A stretch of DNA of 8,350 nucleotides from an uncultured Sulfuricurvum sp. (lineage in GTDB: Bacteria; Campylobacterota; Campylobacteria; Campylobacterales; Sulfurimonadaceae). Position 1 is the stretch's first letter, and each line of letters opens with the position of its first letter. The position numbers and the translations under genes were made by a program. The notes below the pieces were generated by a model, which worked only from the letters and a program-made list of their open reading frames with translations, searched no databases and was not told the DNA's origin. Positions 1 through 5,999 of the stretch are shown piece after piece. Location of the stretch: the NCBI RefSeq assembly GCF_937936435.1, contig NZ_CALDDG010000126.1, positions 1 through 8,350 of the forward strand, written 5' to 3'.

Positions 1-2
1 TG

Positions 3-962
3 GGCGATGACATCGATATGACGTGTAAGATGGGAAGTGAAAAACACGGAGTTCCGGTTGTTCCCGTTCACGCACCGGGATTTGTCGGAAGCAAAAATCT
101 CGGTTCGCGTTTGGCCGGGGAAGCGGTACTCGAACATCTGATCGGAACGAAAGAGCCGGAACACACGACACCGTATGATATCAATCTGATCGGCGATTAC
201 AATGTTACGGGCGATATGTGGCAATATCTTCCCCTATTTGAAAAAATCGGTATTCGTATACTTAGCTCCATGAGCGGCGACGGACGTGTCGGCGACATCC
301 GCTGTGCTCATCGGGCCAAACTCAATGTCATCGTATGCGCCAAATCATTGATTACGTTAACCCGAAAAATGCAAGAACAATACGGTATTCCTTGGATTTC
401 CGTTTCGTTTTACGGAAAACGCGATACCACTTTCGCCATTCGTGAAATCGTCAATGCATTGGGGGATCCTGAACTGATCGCACGGGCCGAAACGGTTATT
501 GCTGAAGCCGAAGCGGAGTTGGAAGGGAAATTGGCGCCGTATCGTGAATTGTTTGCCGGTAAAAAAGCGGTTTTGAACACGGGTGGAAATAAGGCATGGT
601 CAATCGCTTCGGGATTGCAGGATTTGGGAATCGAAGTGGTAGCGACCAGTGTTGCCAAATCGACGCAGGATGATATCGATAAAGCACGCGAATATCTGGG
701 TGAAAACGGCGTGTTGATGACAAAACCGGCTGCAGAGCAAGCCAAAGTCATCGATTCTACGGGCGCGCATATCTTGCTTGCCGGAGGGCGCAGTCTTTAT
801 ACTGCGATTAAGAAGAAAATCTCGTTTATCGATGTCAATCAAGAGAAAAAAACGAGTTACGGCGGATACAACGGATTGCTTAATCTGGCGGAAGATTTGA
901 AATATGCGTTTCGTAATCCCGTATTTGCCAATGTCGGGAAACCGGCTCCGTGGGAGAATTGA
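3..962 (+). CDS. nifE: NifE, nitrogenase iron-molybdenum cofactor scaffold subunit (5'-truncated)
   Basis: The reading frame is open from the first bases of the window and ends at TGA 960-962, so this is the C-terminal 319 residues of a protein usually about 450-480 long. The first ATG in frame (18) is internal. NifE pairs with NifN in an alpha2-beta2 scaffold in the cytoplasm, where the NifB product is matured to FeMo-cofactor. Visible NifE hallmarks are GFVGSKNLG, TTPYDINLIGDYN, a SMSGDGR segment, a VCAKS cysteine (codon 336-338) at the position matching the conserved cofactor-region cysteine of NifE, SFYG, the GGNKAW segment, AGGRS, and the closing ANVGKPAPW. These fit NifE rather than NifD. 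The cluster-ligating cysteines of the N-terminal third lie outside the window. The expected partner nifN is displaced about 1.3 kb downstream by a diguanylate cyclase gene. Identity is very secure. Confidence 0.96.
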   Translation, partial: GDDIDMTCKMGSEKHGVPVVPVHAPGFVGSKNLGSRLAGEAVLEHLIGTKEPEHTTPYDINLIGDYNVTGDMWQYLPLFEKIGIRILSSMSGDGRVGDIRCAHRAKLNVIVCAKSLITLTRKMQEQYGIPWISVSFYGKRDTTFAIREIVNALGDPELIARAETVIAEAEAELEGKLAPYRELFAGKKAVLNTGGNKAWSIASGLQDLGIEVVATSVAKSTQDDIDKAREYLGENGVLMTKPAAEQAKVIDSTGAHILLAGGRSLYTAIKKKISFIDVNQEKKTSYGGYNGLLNLAEDLKYAFRNPVFANVGKPAPWEN

Positions 963-988
963 TTTTTTGTTTCAAATAGCAATATAAT
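959..988 (+). promoter_or_regulatory. Candidate housekeeping (sigma-70 type) promoter for the diguanylate cyclase gene
   Basis: A perfect -10 box TATAAT at 983-988 is preceded by TTGATT at 959-964, a 4-of-6 match to TTGACA, with an 18-base spacer. The -35 part overlaps the nifE stop codon. Transcription would begin near 995, about 20 bases before the ATG at 1015. This is the only spacer before that gene, so it could be expressed independently of nifE. The call rests on motif match only, in AT-rich DNA where chance -10 boxes are common. Confidence 0.45.
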
Positions 989-1014
989 TTCGCCATGTTG
1001 TTTGAAAGGTATGA

Positions 1015-2019
1015 ATGATAGATTGTGAAAACTGTGAATCGGGACTTCCCCAAGATATTTTGATGAAAATTATCAAAGCACAGACAAAAATCGTCAAGAT
1101 CGGTCATGAAATCAGCCATGTAATGAATGAAGTGGTTAAAAGTGCGATGGAATTGACGGCGAGTGACGGAGCGACGATTGAATTGTCCGAAAACGGGGGA
1201 ATGATTTATCGTGCCGTTGTCGGAACACTTGAACCTTTTTTGGGGTTTAGCGTTCCGGTCGGCAATAGTTTATCCGGCTTATGTGTTAAAAATGGGCAAA
1301 TACTTTATAGTGAAGATACGCAAAATGACGAACGGGTAGATAAAAAGGCCTCAAAAATTGTAGGGGCTGAATCTATGGTCGTCGTACCGCTTAAATACGG
1401 CGAACATAATGTTGGTGTATTGAAAGTCATCTCTTCGAAAAAAAAATACTATGACAATCAGACAATTTGTATTTTGTCGATGATGGCAGAAACCATGGGT
1501 GCGGCTATGTATCATTCAGGTGAATATTCGATCGATGAACTATTACTTAGAGCAACGAAAGACTCCATGACCGGAGTCGATAATCGTGCTTCGTTTTATG
1601 AAAAATTGCGATTATCGTTTTCCAAGCCGGCTGTCATCGGATTGATGATCGTCGACATGGACGGGCTTAAAACGATCAATGACACTTATGGACACCGTGC
1701 AGGCGATGAAGCGATAAAAGAATTAGCGTTACGTTTAAAAAAAGCTTCACGAAACGGTGATATTATTGCCCGCTTAGGAGGAGATGAGTTTGGCATTATC
1801 ATATCTTCCGATGAGCCTATCGAAACGATAGAAGCGATTTTAGACCGTTTTCGAGATGCACTTTCCGGACCTTATTATTTTGAGGGAACACCTTTGAATT
1901 TTGGTGCAAGTATAGGCTTTGCTATTTATCCCGATGATGCTATTGATATGACCGATTTAATCGATTTAGCGGATAAACGGATGTATGAGTCCAAAAAACT
2001 TCGAAAATCGATACGGTAA
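1015..2019 (+). CDS. GAF-GGDEF diguanylate cyclase (cytoplasmic, soluble)
   Basis: The 334-residue product should make the second messenger cyclic di-GMP from two GTP. An N-terminal CxxC (C4, C7) and a short helix precede a GAF sensor domain at about residues 35-165, then a GGDEF domain at about 175-332. The active-site motif GGDEF is intact at 255-259, the metal-binding aspartates lie in VDMDGLKTIND (D214), and an RxxD inhibitory site (R246-D249) sits exactly five residues before GGDEF, so product feedback is expected. No signal peptide or membrane segment is seen. The ATG at 1015 has AAAGG five to six bases upstream; the ATG at 1011 opens only a five-codon frame. By eye the gene is richer in A and T than nifN. 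It lies between nifE and nifN, which is unusual. The enzyme class is secure; the GAF ligand and any link to nitrogen fixation are unknown. Confidence 0.93.
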   Translation: MIDCENCESGLPQDILMKIIKAQTKIVKIGHEISHVMNEVVKSAMELTASDGATIELSENGGMIYRAVVGTLEPFLGFSVPVGNSLSGLCVKNGQILYSEDTQNDERVDKKASKIVGAESMVVVPLKYGEHNVGVLKVISSKKKYYDNQTICILSMMAETMGAAMYHSGEYSIDELLLRATKDSMTGVDNRASFYEKLRLSFSKPAVIGLMIVDMDGLKTINDTYGHRAGDEAIKELALRLKKASRNGDIIARLGGDEFGIIISSDEPIETIEAILDRFRDALSGPYYFEGTPLNFGASIGFAIYPDDAIDMTDLIDLADKRMYESKKLRKSIR

Positions 2020-2035
2020 CGATTCCAAATAAAAA

Positions 2036-2072
2036 TATCATCGAAGAATTACCCCTCAAAACTTCGGTGATA
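2036..2072 (-). terminator. 11-bp hairpin in the cyclase-nifN gap, oriented like a minus-strand terminator
   Basis: TATCATCGAAG (2036-2046) pairs with CTTCGGTGATA (2062-2072) over 11 pairs, one of them G-U on the + strand, around a 15-base loop. On the + strand nothing U-rich follows. Read on the minus strand, the stem is followed directly by TTTTTATTT (complement of 2027-2035), as in an intrinsic terminator. It sits 17 bases after the cyclase stop codon. It may stabilise the 3' end of the cyclase mRNA or stop antisense transcription entering that gene. Confidence 0.4.
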
Positions 2073-2219
2073 AAGTCGTTGCAATGCGGTACGATATGTG
2101 AGTTTCTTGAAAGCGCTGTCTGAGGTTATCGAAGCGATTTAGAAAAAAGCCCCGAAAGAGTAACGAACAAGTAACTTTCTCCTCTTATAATAATCTAAAT
2201 ACGTCCCAAATAGCCTTTC

Positions 2220-2235
2220 TCGCACACTTCTTGCA
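2220..2235 (+). promoter_or_regulatory. Candidate sigma-54 (-24/-12) promoter for nifN
   Basis: The bases TCGCACACTTCTTGCA match the consensus TGGCACR-N4-TTGCW at every defined position except one: C for the first G of the -24 element. Spacing between the two elements is exact, and the -12 element TTGCA is complete. Transcription would start near 2246, leaving a leader of about 15 bases that still contains the AAGGAG ribosome site (2250-2255) before ATG 2261. No TGT-N10-ACA NifA-type site was found in the 200 bases upstream, so the activator is unclear. Placement before a nif gene, with rpoN in the same cluster, strengthens the call. Confidence 0.62.
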
Positions 2236-2260
2236 TCACTGTTTTGAATAAGGAGTCGTT

Positions 2261-3559
2261 ATGGAATTCTCCCTCTCTCGTCACGAACATAAACCGCTTC
2301 AGGTCAATCCGATCAAACACTCCCAGCCGATGGGGGCGACGCTCGCATATCTGGGCGTTAAGGGGTGCTTGCCGCTCATGCACTCGGCGCAGGGATGCGC
2401 GTCATATACCAAAGTCTTTTTCACGCGTCATTTCAATGAACCGATTGCCATTCACAATACCTCCGTCAGCGATATTACGGCTGTTTTGGACGGAGGAGAC
2501 TATTCGATTTTGATGGCTATCGAAAATATTCAGAATAAAGAGAAAAATATGAAACCGAGTATGATCGGTTTACATACGACCGGATTGACCGAGACCAAAG
2601 GGGATGACGTCCGGGGTGTGGGAACACACATCGAGATACCCTATGTATTCGTCAATACTCCCGATTACGAGGGAGGGCTGGAAAGCGGATGGGCATTGAC
2701 CGTCACTGCTATGATTGAGCAGCTCACCGAATCTGCATCGACGGTAAAACCTAATAAGTTGGTTATTTTGCCGCATGTCAGCTTGCAGCCGATCGAGATC
2801 GAAAAAATCAAAGCGGTATGCGAAGATTTCGGATTTGAAACGTATGCGCTTCCCGATCTTTCGACTTCGCTTGACGGATATTGGGAAGAGGGGCAGGGTA
2901 AATTAGCCAACGGCGGTATTACCGTCGATGAGATAAAAGCTCTCGCTACTTGTGCGACGGTGATTTCGATCGGACAGTCGATGAAAAAATCGGCTGAAGC
3001 TTTACGGAAAAAAAATCCTTCGATGGAACATATTCACTTCGATCATTTGATGGGATTGGATCAGAATGACAAATTTGTCGGTGCCCTTATGAAAATCCGA
3101 CATACCGATCCTAAGCCGATGATTAAGCGGTGGAGATCGCGCTTGCAAGATGCGATGCTGGACAGCCATTTTCTTATCGGGAGTTCCCATTTCGTCATTA
3201 CGGGCGAACCGGATATGCTTAGCGGATTATGTGCATTGATCCGAAGTGTCGGCGGGACGATCGATGCCGCCGTATCAACGACGTTTAGCGATGTTTTACA
3301 CACCATAGAAGCGGAAAACGTCTTTGTCGGAGACTTGGAAGATGCGCGCCGTTTCTTCGATAACGCGGATATGGTCATCAGTAATTTTCATGCAGAACGA
3401 ATCTTGCACTCATACCATAATACAGCACTTGTAATCCGTGGATTTCCTAATTATGAAGAGTTAGGCAATCAGCTAAAAAATGATCAGCTGTATGAGGGAA
3501 GCACGTACTTTTTGTTCGAAATCGCTAACGAATTGAGAAAGGTCAAACATGAACACTAA
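2261..3559 (+). CDS. nifN: NifN, nitrogenase iron-molybdenum cofactor scaffold subunit
   Basis: The 432-residue protein is full length for NifN (about 430-460). It partners NifE to receive the NifB product and mature FeMo-cofactor. The N-terminus shows the family signature KPLQVNP followed by SQPMGATLAYLG, and the QGC cysteine (C46) matches the single NifN cysteine known in Azotobacter to ligate the scaffold's permanent [4Fe-4S] cluster; C36 is a second nearby cysteine. KVFFTRHFNEPI, TTGLTET, the GDD segment and the C-terminal RGFPNYEELG also fit. No P-cluster cysteine set as in NifK is present. The ATG at 2261 is chosen for the AAGGAG site five bases upstream and the good fit of the N-terminus. 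The gene has its own sigma-54 promoter candidate. Its last 11 bases overlap nifX, which implies coupled translation. Confidence 0.95.
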   Translation: MEFSLSRHEHKPLQVNPIKHSQPMGATLAYLGVKGCLPLMHSAQGCASYTKVFFTRHFNEPIAIHNTSVSDITAVLDGGDYSILMAIENIQNKEKNMKPSMIGLHTTGLTETKGDDVRGVGTHIEIPYVFVNTPDYEGGLESGWALTVTAMIEQLTESASTVKPNKLVILPHVSLQPIEIEKIKAVCEDFGFETYALPDLSTSLDGYWEEGQGKLANGGITVDEIKALATCATVISIGQSMKKSAEALRKKNPSMEHIHFDHLMGLDQNDKFVGALMKIRHTDPKPMIKRWRSRLQDAMLDSHFLIGSSHFVITGEPDMLSGLCALIRSVGGTIDAAVSTTFSDVLHTIEAENVFVGDLEDARRFFDNADMVISNFHAERILHSYHNTALVIRGFPNYEELGNQLKNDQLYEGSTYFLFEIANELRKVKHEH

Positions 3560-4001
3560 AATTACAATAGAAGGGAACGGGACAATGGAAAATGCTTTAA
3601 AAGTTGCTTTTGCAACCAAAGATATGGAAGAGATCAACGCCCATTTCGGCGGAGCAAAAGAGTTTGTAGTCTATAACGTTTCCAAAGACGGATTCAGCCT
3701 CTCAGAAGTGATCAAAACCGATACCAATGATGTTGAAGATGATGATAAAACCGATTTTCGTGTTCGTGCATTGAAAGGTATCAACATCATGTATTGCGAA
3801 AGTATCGGGGGAACGGCAGCGGCAAAAGTCATCCGTGCCGGAATCCATCCGATGAAAGTCAACGAACCGACATTGATCGAAGATGTTCTTAAGTCGTTGG
3901 TTCAAATGATCAACGGCAATCCTCCGCCATGGGTAAAACAAATTATCCAGATGCAAACGCCTCACGACGTACGGCAGGATCGATGGCAGGCTGAGAGTTA
4001 A
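3549..4001 (+). CDS. nifX: NifX, FeMo-cofactor precursor carrier
   Basis: The 150-residue product belongs to the NifX/NifY/NafY cofactor-binding family, which holds NifB-co or the VK-cluster in transit to and from NifEN. The core starts at about residue 16 (ALKVAFATKDM) and includes NAHFGGAKEFVVYNV (30-44) and INIMYCESIGGTAAAKVI (78-95), then KVNE (103-106). A C-terminal tail NPPPWVKQ (124-131) is typical of NifX. The ATG at 3549 has AAAGG six bases upstream, inside the nifN frame. It adds about 13 residues before the conserved core; a second ATG at 3585 lies at the core boundary but has no good ribosome site. The gene overlaps nifN by 11 bases and is 61 bases from the next gene, consistent with one operon. 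Confidence 0.92.
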   Translation: MNTKITIEGNGTMENALKVAFATKDMEEINAHFGGAKEFVVYNVSKDGFSLSEVIKTDTNDVEDDDKTDFRVRALKGINIMYCESIGGTAAAKVIRAGIHPMKVNEPTLIEDVLKSLVQMINGNPPPWVKQIIQMQTPHDVRQDRWQAES

Positions 4002-4062
4002 GCTGCTTTTGCCGGGGAAAACTCGGCGAGAACATATATCATAAAACAGAGGAAGCAAAATA

Positions 4063-4515
4063 ATGGAAGCAGAAACAACTATGAGCCCGTTTGGGATGGA
4101 GATCGTACGTCAGATTCGTGCACTGGATCAATTCGGTAACTGGGCAAGAATCTCGGATGAAGAGTTGCTTGTTAAAAAGTATGTCAAAACCAAAGAAGAA
4201 CTCAAAGCGGTTCCATTGATCGCAGATATCGACGAAATGATGATTAACGACATCAAAATGATCTATAAAGCGATCGCTTTGTCATTTGAACGTCAAACGG
4301 GTGTCGTCTGTAACGTTATCATGGAAATGAGCCATGAAGGTTTCGGGCGCTGCGCGGTCATCGCAGATCGTATCTGTATCGTTAATAAATATTTTAAAGA
4401 CGCACACCGTTTCAGCTATCGAACGCTTGAAGCGCTTTTCGAAGACGGAGATAAAACGTTGCAAAGCGCAATGGATATCTACGCAGAATATAAACCATGC
4501 ATTAAACAAAACTAA
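4063..4515 (+). CDS. NifX-associated nitrogen fixation protein (DUF269 family)
   Basis: This 150-residue protein matches the DUF269 family that nearly always follows nifX in molybdenum nif clusters. Its biochemical role is not firmly known; a part in cofactor assembly or electron supply is inferred from gene position. Signatures visible are the N-terminal FGMEIVRQIRALDQFGNW (10-27), the SDEELL segment (31-36), MSHEGFGR (89-96) with the following RICIVNKY, and FKDAHRFSY (111-119). Length is typical. The ATG at 4063 follows a GAGGA site nine bases upstream. The stop codon is 11 bases before the flavodoxin start, so the two are surely cotranscribed. Confidence 0.9.
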   Translation: MEAETTMSPFGMEIVRQIRALDQFGNWARISDEELLVKKYVKTKEELKAVPLIADIDEMMINDIKMIYKAIALSFERQTGVVCNVIMEMSHEGFGRCAVIADRICIVNKYFKDAHRFSYRTLEALFEDGDKTLQSAMDIYAEYKPCIKQN

Positions 4516-4526
4516 AGGGGTAACAT

Positions 4527-5042
4527 ATGGCAAAAATCGGTATTTTTTTCGGTAGTAGCAGTGGTGTCACACGCGGTGCGGCAGAACTTTTACAAGAGCA
4601 GCTTTCGGGAGCGGAACTGATCGATATGGAAGAAGATTATGACGGGCTCGATCAGTTCGATGATTACGATGTTCTACTGATAGGATCATCTACATGGGGA
4701 CAAGGTGACCCTCAGCGTGACTGGGTTGATCCTTTGTACGAATTGGATAACGACCGTCCCGATTTAAGCGGTAAAAAAGTTGCCTTCTTCGGTGCCGGCG
4801 ATCAAAAAACGCATGGAGAGCATTTCTTGAGCGCTCTTGGAAAAATGCATGACCTTTTTGTGGGGCTCGGTGCAACCGCATACGGATCTATCCCGACCGC
4901 AGGATATGAATATGAATTTTCTCTTGCGGAAAAAGACGGAAAATTCTGCGGATTAGGAATCGACGACGTCAATCAAGAAGATTTGACTGAAGAGAGAGTT
5001 GTCAGTTGGGCAAACCAATTAAAAAGTGAAATGGGCTTGTAG
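4527..5042 (+). CDS. nifF: Long-chain flavodoxin, nitrogenase-type (NifF-like)
   Basis: The 171-residue protein is an FMN flavodoxin expected to carry low-potential electrons to nitrogenase reductase (NifH). The phosphate-binding loop is GSSSGVT (9-15), the first flavin loop is SSTWGQGD with W57 placed to stack on the flavin, and the second loop is GAGDQKTHGEHF (89-100). The inserted loop around GYEYEFSLAEKDGKFCGLGID marks it as long-chain, like Azotobacter NifF and Helicobacter FldA. The usual flavin-stacking tyrosine of the second loop is replaced by His96, which is unusual. An AAGGGG ribosome site lies six bases before ATG 4527. Position between the DUF269 gene and nifW supports a nitrogenase role, but it could also serve general metabolism. 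The symbol is given on context. Confidence 0.88.
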   Translation: MAKIGIFFGSSSGVTRGAAELLQEQLSGAELIDMEEDYDGLDQFDDYDVLLIGSSTWGQGDPQRDWVDPLYELDNDRPDLSGKKVAFFGAGDQKTHGEHFLSALGKMHDLFVGLGATAYGSIPTAGYEYEFSLAEKDGKFCGLGIDDVNQEDLTEERVVSWANQLKSEMGL

Positions 5043-5068
5043 ACTGAAAGTTGCATAGTACATTGAAC

Positions 5069-5074
5069 AAGGAG
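5069..5074 (+). promoter_or_regulatory. Ribosome binding site that fixes the nifW start at 5081
   Basis: AAGGAG lies six bases before ATG 5081. The same frame stays open back to a TTG at 5051, but that codon has no Shine-Dalgarno sequence, and NifW homologues begin close to the MGTLAEF segment. ATG 5081 is therefore preferred. Confidence 0.8.
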
Positions 5075-5080
5075 TATACG

Positions 5081-5455
5081 ATGGGAACGTTAGCTGAATT
5101 TCAAAAAATAACCGATACTGAGGATTTTTTCGATTTTTTCGACCTCCAGTTCGATGAGCGTCTTGTGAACTCAAAACGTTTTCATATCATGAAAAAATTT
5201 GGTGAGTTGGTCGAAAAAGCCAACGGACATGATATGGGAAGCGATGAAAAATTACTTGAGTACTATAAATTCGCTTTGATTACGGTCTATAAAAATTTCG
5301 AAAACGGCTACAGCCCATCGGCGGCAGATGTGTGGGCAATGTTTGACAAACCGAGTGCGTGCGGTACGTGTTCGACATCAAGTAGTTGTAACGATGTAGA
5401 GGAGGTCAGTCATGGAGTCCACGCCTGCACAAGCCAAACAACCATCAGCTTCTGA
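5081..5455 (+). CDS. nifW: NifW, nitrogenase-stabilizing/protective protein, with a cysteine-rich tail
   Basis: The 124-residue product fits NifW, a small helical protein that associates with the MoFe protein and helps its stability or maturation, notably under oxygen. The core covers residues 1-90: TLAEFQKITDTEDFFDFF, VNSKRFHIMKKFGEL (29-43, the most conserved NifW stretch), and the ALITVYKNFENGYSP helix. Homologues usually end soon after the motif that is WAMFDKP here (85-91). This protein continues for over 30 residues with cysteines at 94, 97, 103 and 116 in a serine-rich stretch, which could bind a metal or be an overlap by-product. The final 44 bases overlap nifZ in another frame, and the nifZ ribosome site lies inside this gene, so translation is probably coupled. 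Family call firm; the tail's role is unknown. Confidence 0.85.
   Translation: MGTLAEFQKITDTEDFFDFFDLQFDERLVNSKRFHIMKKFGELVEKANGHDMGSDEKLLEYYKFALITVYKNFENGYSPSAADVWAMFDKPSACGTCSTSSSCNDVEEVSHGVHACTSQTTISF
5400..5405 (+). promoter_or_regulatory. Strong ribosome binding site for nifZ, inside nifW
   Basis: AGGAGG within AGAGGAGGT (5398-5406) is six bases before ATG 5412, a near-perfect Shine-Dalgarno arrangement. It supports the long form of NifZ over the internal ATG codons at 5523 and 5565, neither of which has a comparable site. Confidence 0.75.
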
Positions 5456-5918
5456 TTTTTTAGAAAAAAGGGCCGATTCGGCACAAGCCGATTTAGAGGC
5501 ATCTGAGCATGACAGTGAATCAATGCCTATTAACAATGAGGCACGTAAAACGAATCTTTACAAAATGTCAACGAAGGATGAAATCCTTCCGTTATTTCGT
5601 ATCGGCGAACGGGTTCGACTAACGAAAGCGATCCGAAATGACGGTACGTATCCCCACGCTAAAAACGGAGACGTTCTGGTTGAAGCGGGGGCGGAAGGGT
5701 ATGTCCGAAAAATCGGAGATTTTTTACAGACAATACGTATTTATGAGGTCAATTTCATCGAAGAGGGACTTATTTTCGGTTGCCGTGAAGCGGAACTTGA
5801 AAGTGCGATCGAAGATGACGGCTACGATGAAGTGGCCGAGGAATTAAAATGGTTAAAAGAACATCGCGCCAAGCGAGCCGCCGAACAAAAGGCGCAATCT
5901 CAAGAAGGGGAGGAGTAA
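5412..5918 (+). CDS. nifZ: NifZ, nitrogenase P-cluster maturation factor, with N- and C-terminal extensions
   Basis: NifZ helps form the second P-cluster of the MoFe protein. The conserved NifZ core is at residues 60-132: PLFRIGERVRLTKAIRNDGTY (60-80), a segment ending EAGAEGYVRKIGDFL (91-105), IYEVNF (110-115) and GCREAELES (123-131). NifZ proteins typically begin almost at the FRIGERVR segment. Here about 58 residues precede it, rich in Ala, Ser and Glu and probably disordered, and a charged helical tail (133-168) follows. The start at 5412 is chosen for its strong AGGAGG site. A shorter form from ATG 5565 (MSTKDEIL) cannot be excluded. The gene overlaps nifW by 44 bases in a different frame. 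The next gene starts 81 bases downstream. Family identity is firm; the extension is a prediction. Confidence 0.88.
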   Translation: MESTPAQAKQPSASDFLEKRADSAQADLEASEHDSESMPINNEARKTNLYKMSTKDEILPLFRIGERVRLTKAIRNDGTYPHAKNGDVLVEAGAEGYVRKIGDFLQTIRIYEVNFIEEGLIFGCREAELESAIEDDGYDEVAEELKWLKEHRAKRAAEQKAQSQEGEE

Positions 5919-5958
5919 TTCACTTTTTGGGATTTGTGCAAGCTGTATAAGACGTGAA

Positions 5959-5981
5959 TGCCATGAGCGTGTCATACGGCA
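5959..5981 (+). other. Imperfect hairpin in the leader of the first ferredoxin gene
   Basis: TGCCATGA (5959-5966) pairs with TCAT (5972-5975) and, after a two-base AC bulge, with GGCA (5978-5981), around a five-base GCGTG loop. It ends eight bases before the AGGAGG ribosome site (5989-5994) and has no U-run after it, so it is not a terminator. It may protect or expose the 5' end of a processed ferredoxin mRNA. It is short and could be chance. Confidence 0.3.
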
Positions 5982-5999
5982 AAATTTGAGGAGGTTAAG

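Noticed and set aside
2095..2141. Short open frame before nifN (GTG start, about 14 codons ending at TAG)
   Set aside because: Too short, no ribosome site, and no similarity recognised; treated as chance.
2186..2191. TATAAT box before nifN as a housekeeping promoter
   Set aside because: No -35-like hexamer lies 16-18 bases upstream, and the nearby sigma-54 element explains nifN expression better.
2195..2383. Minus-strand 62-codon ORF over the nifN start
   Set aside because: It mirrors the nifN coding frame, has no recognisable domain and no ribosome site supporting it. Other minus-strand ORFs inside nifE, nifN, nifX and rpoN were dismissed as shadows for the same reason.
5040..5055. TAGACTG-N4-TTGCA upstream of nifW as a second sigma-54 promoter
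   Set aside because: The -12 half is perfect but the -24 half matches only T, the second G and the purine of TGGCACR, so it is far weaker than the site before nifN.
5929..5944. GG-N10-GC spacing before the first ferredoxin gene
   Set aside because: Only the invariant GG and GC are present; the other consensus bases do not match, and this pattern is common by chance.
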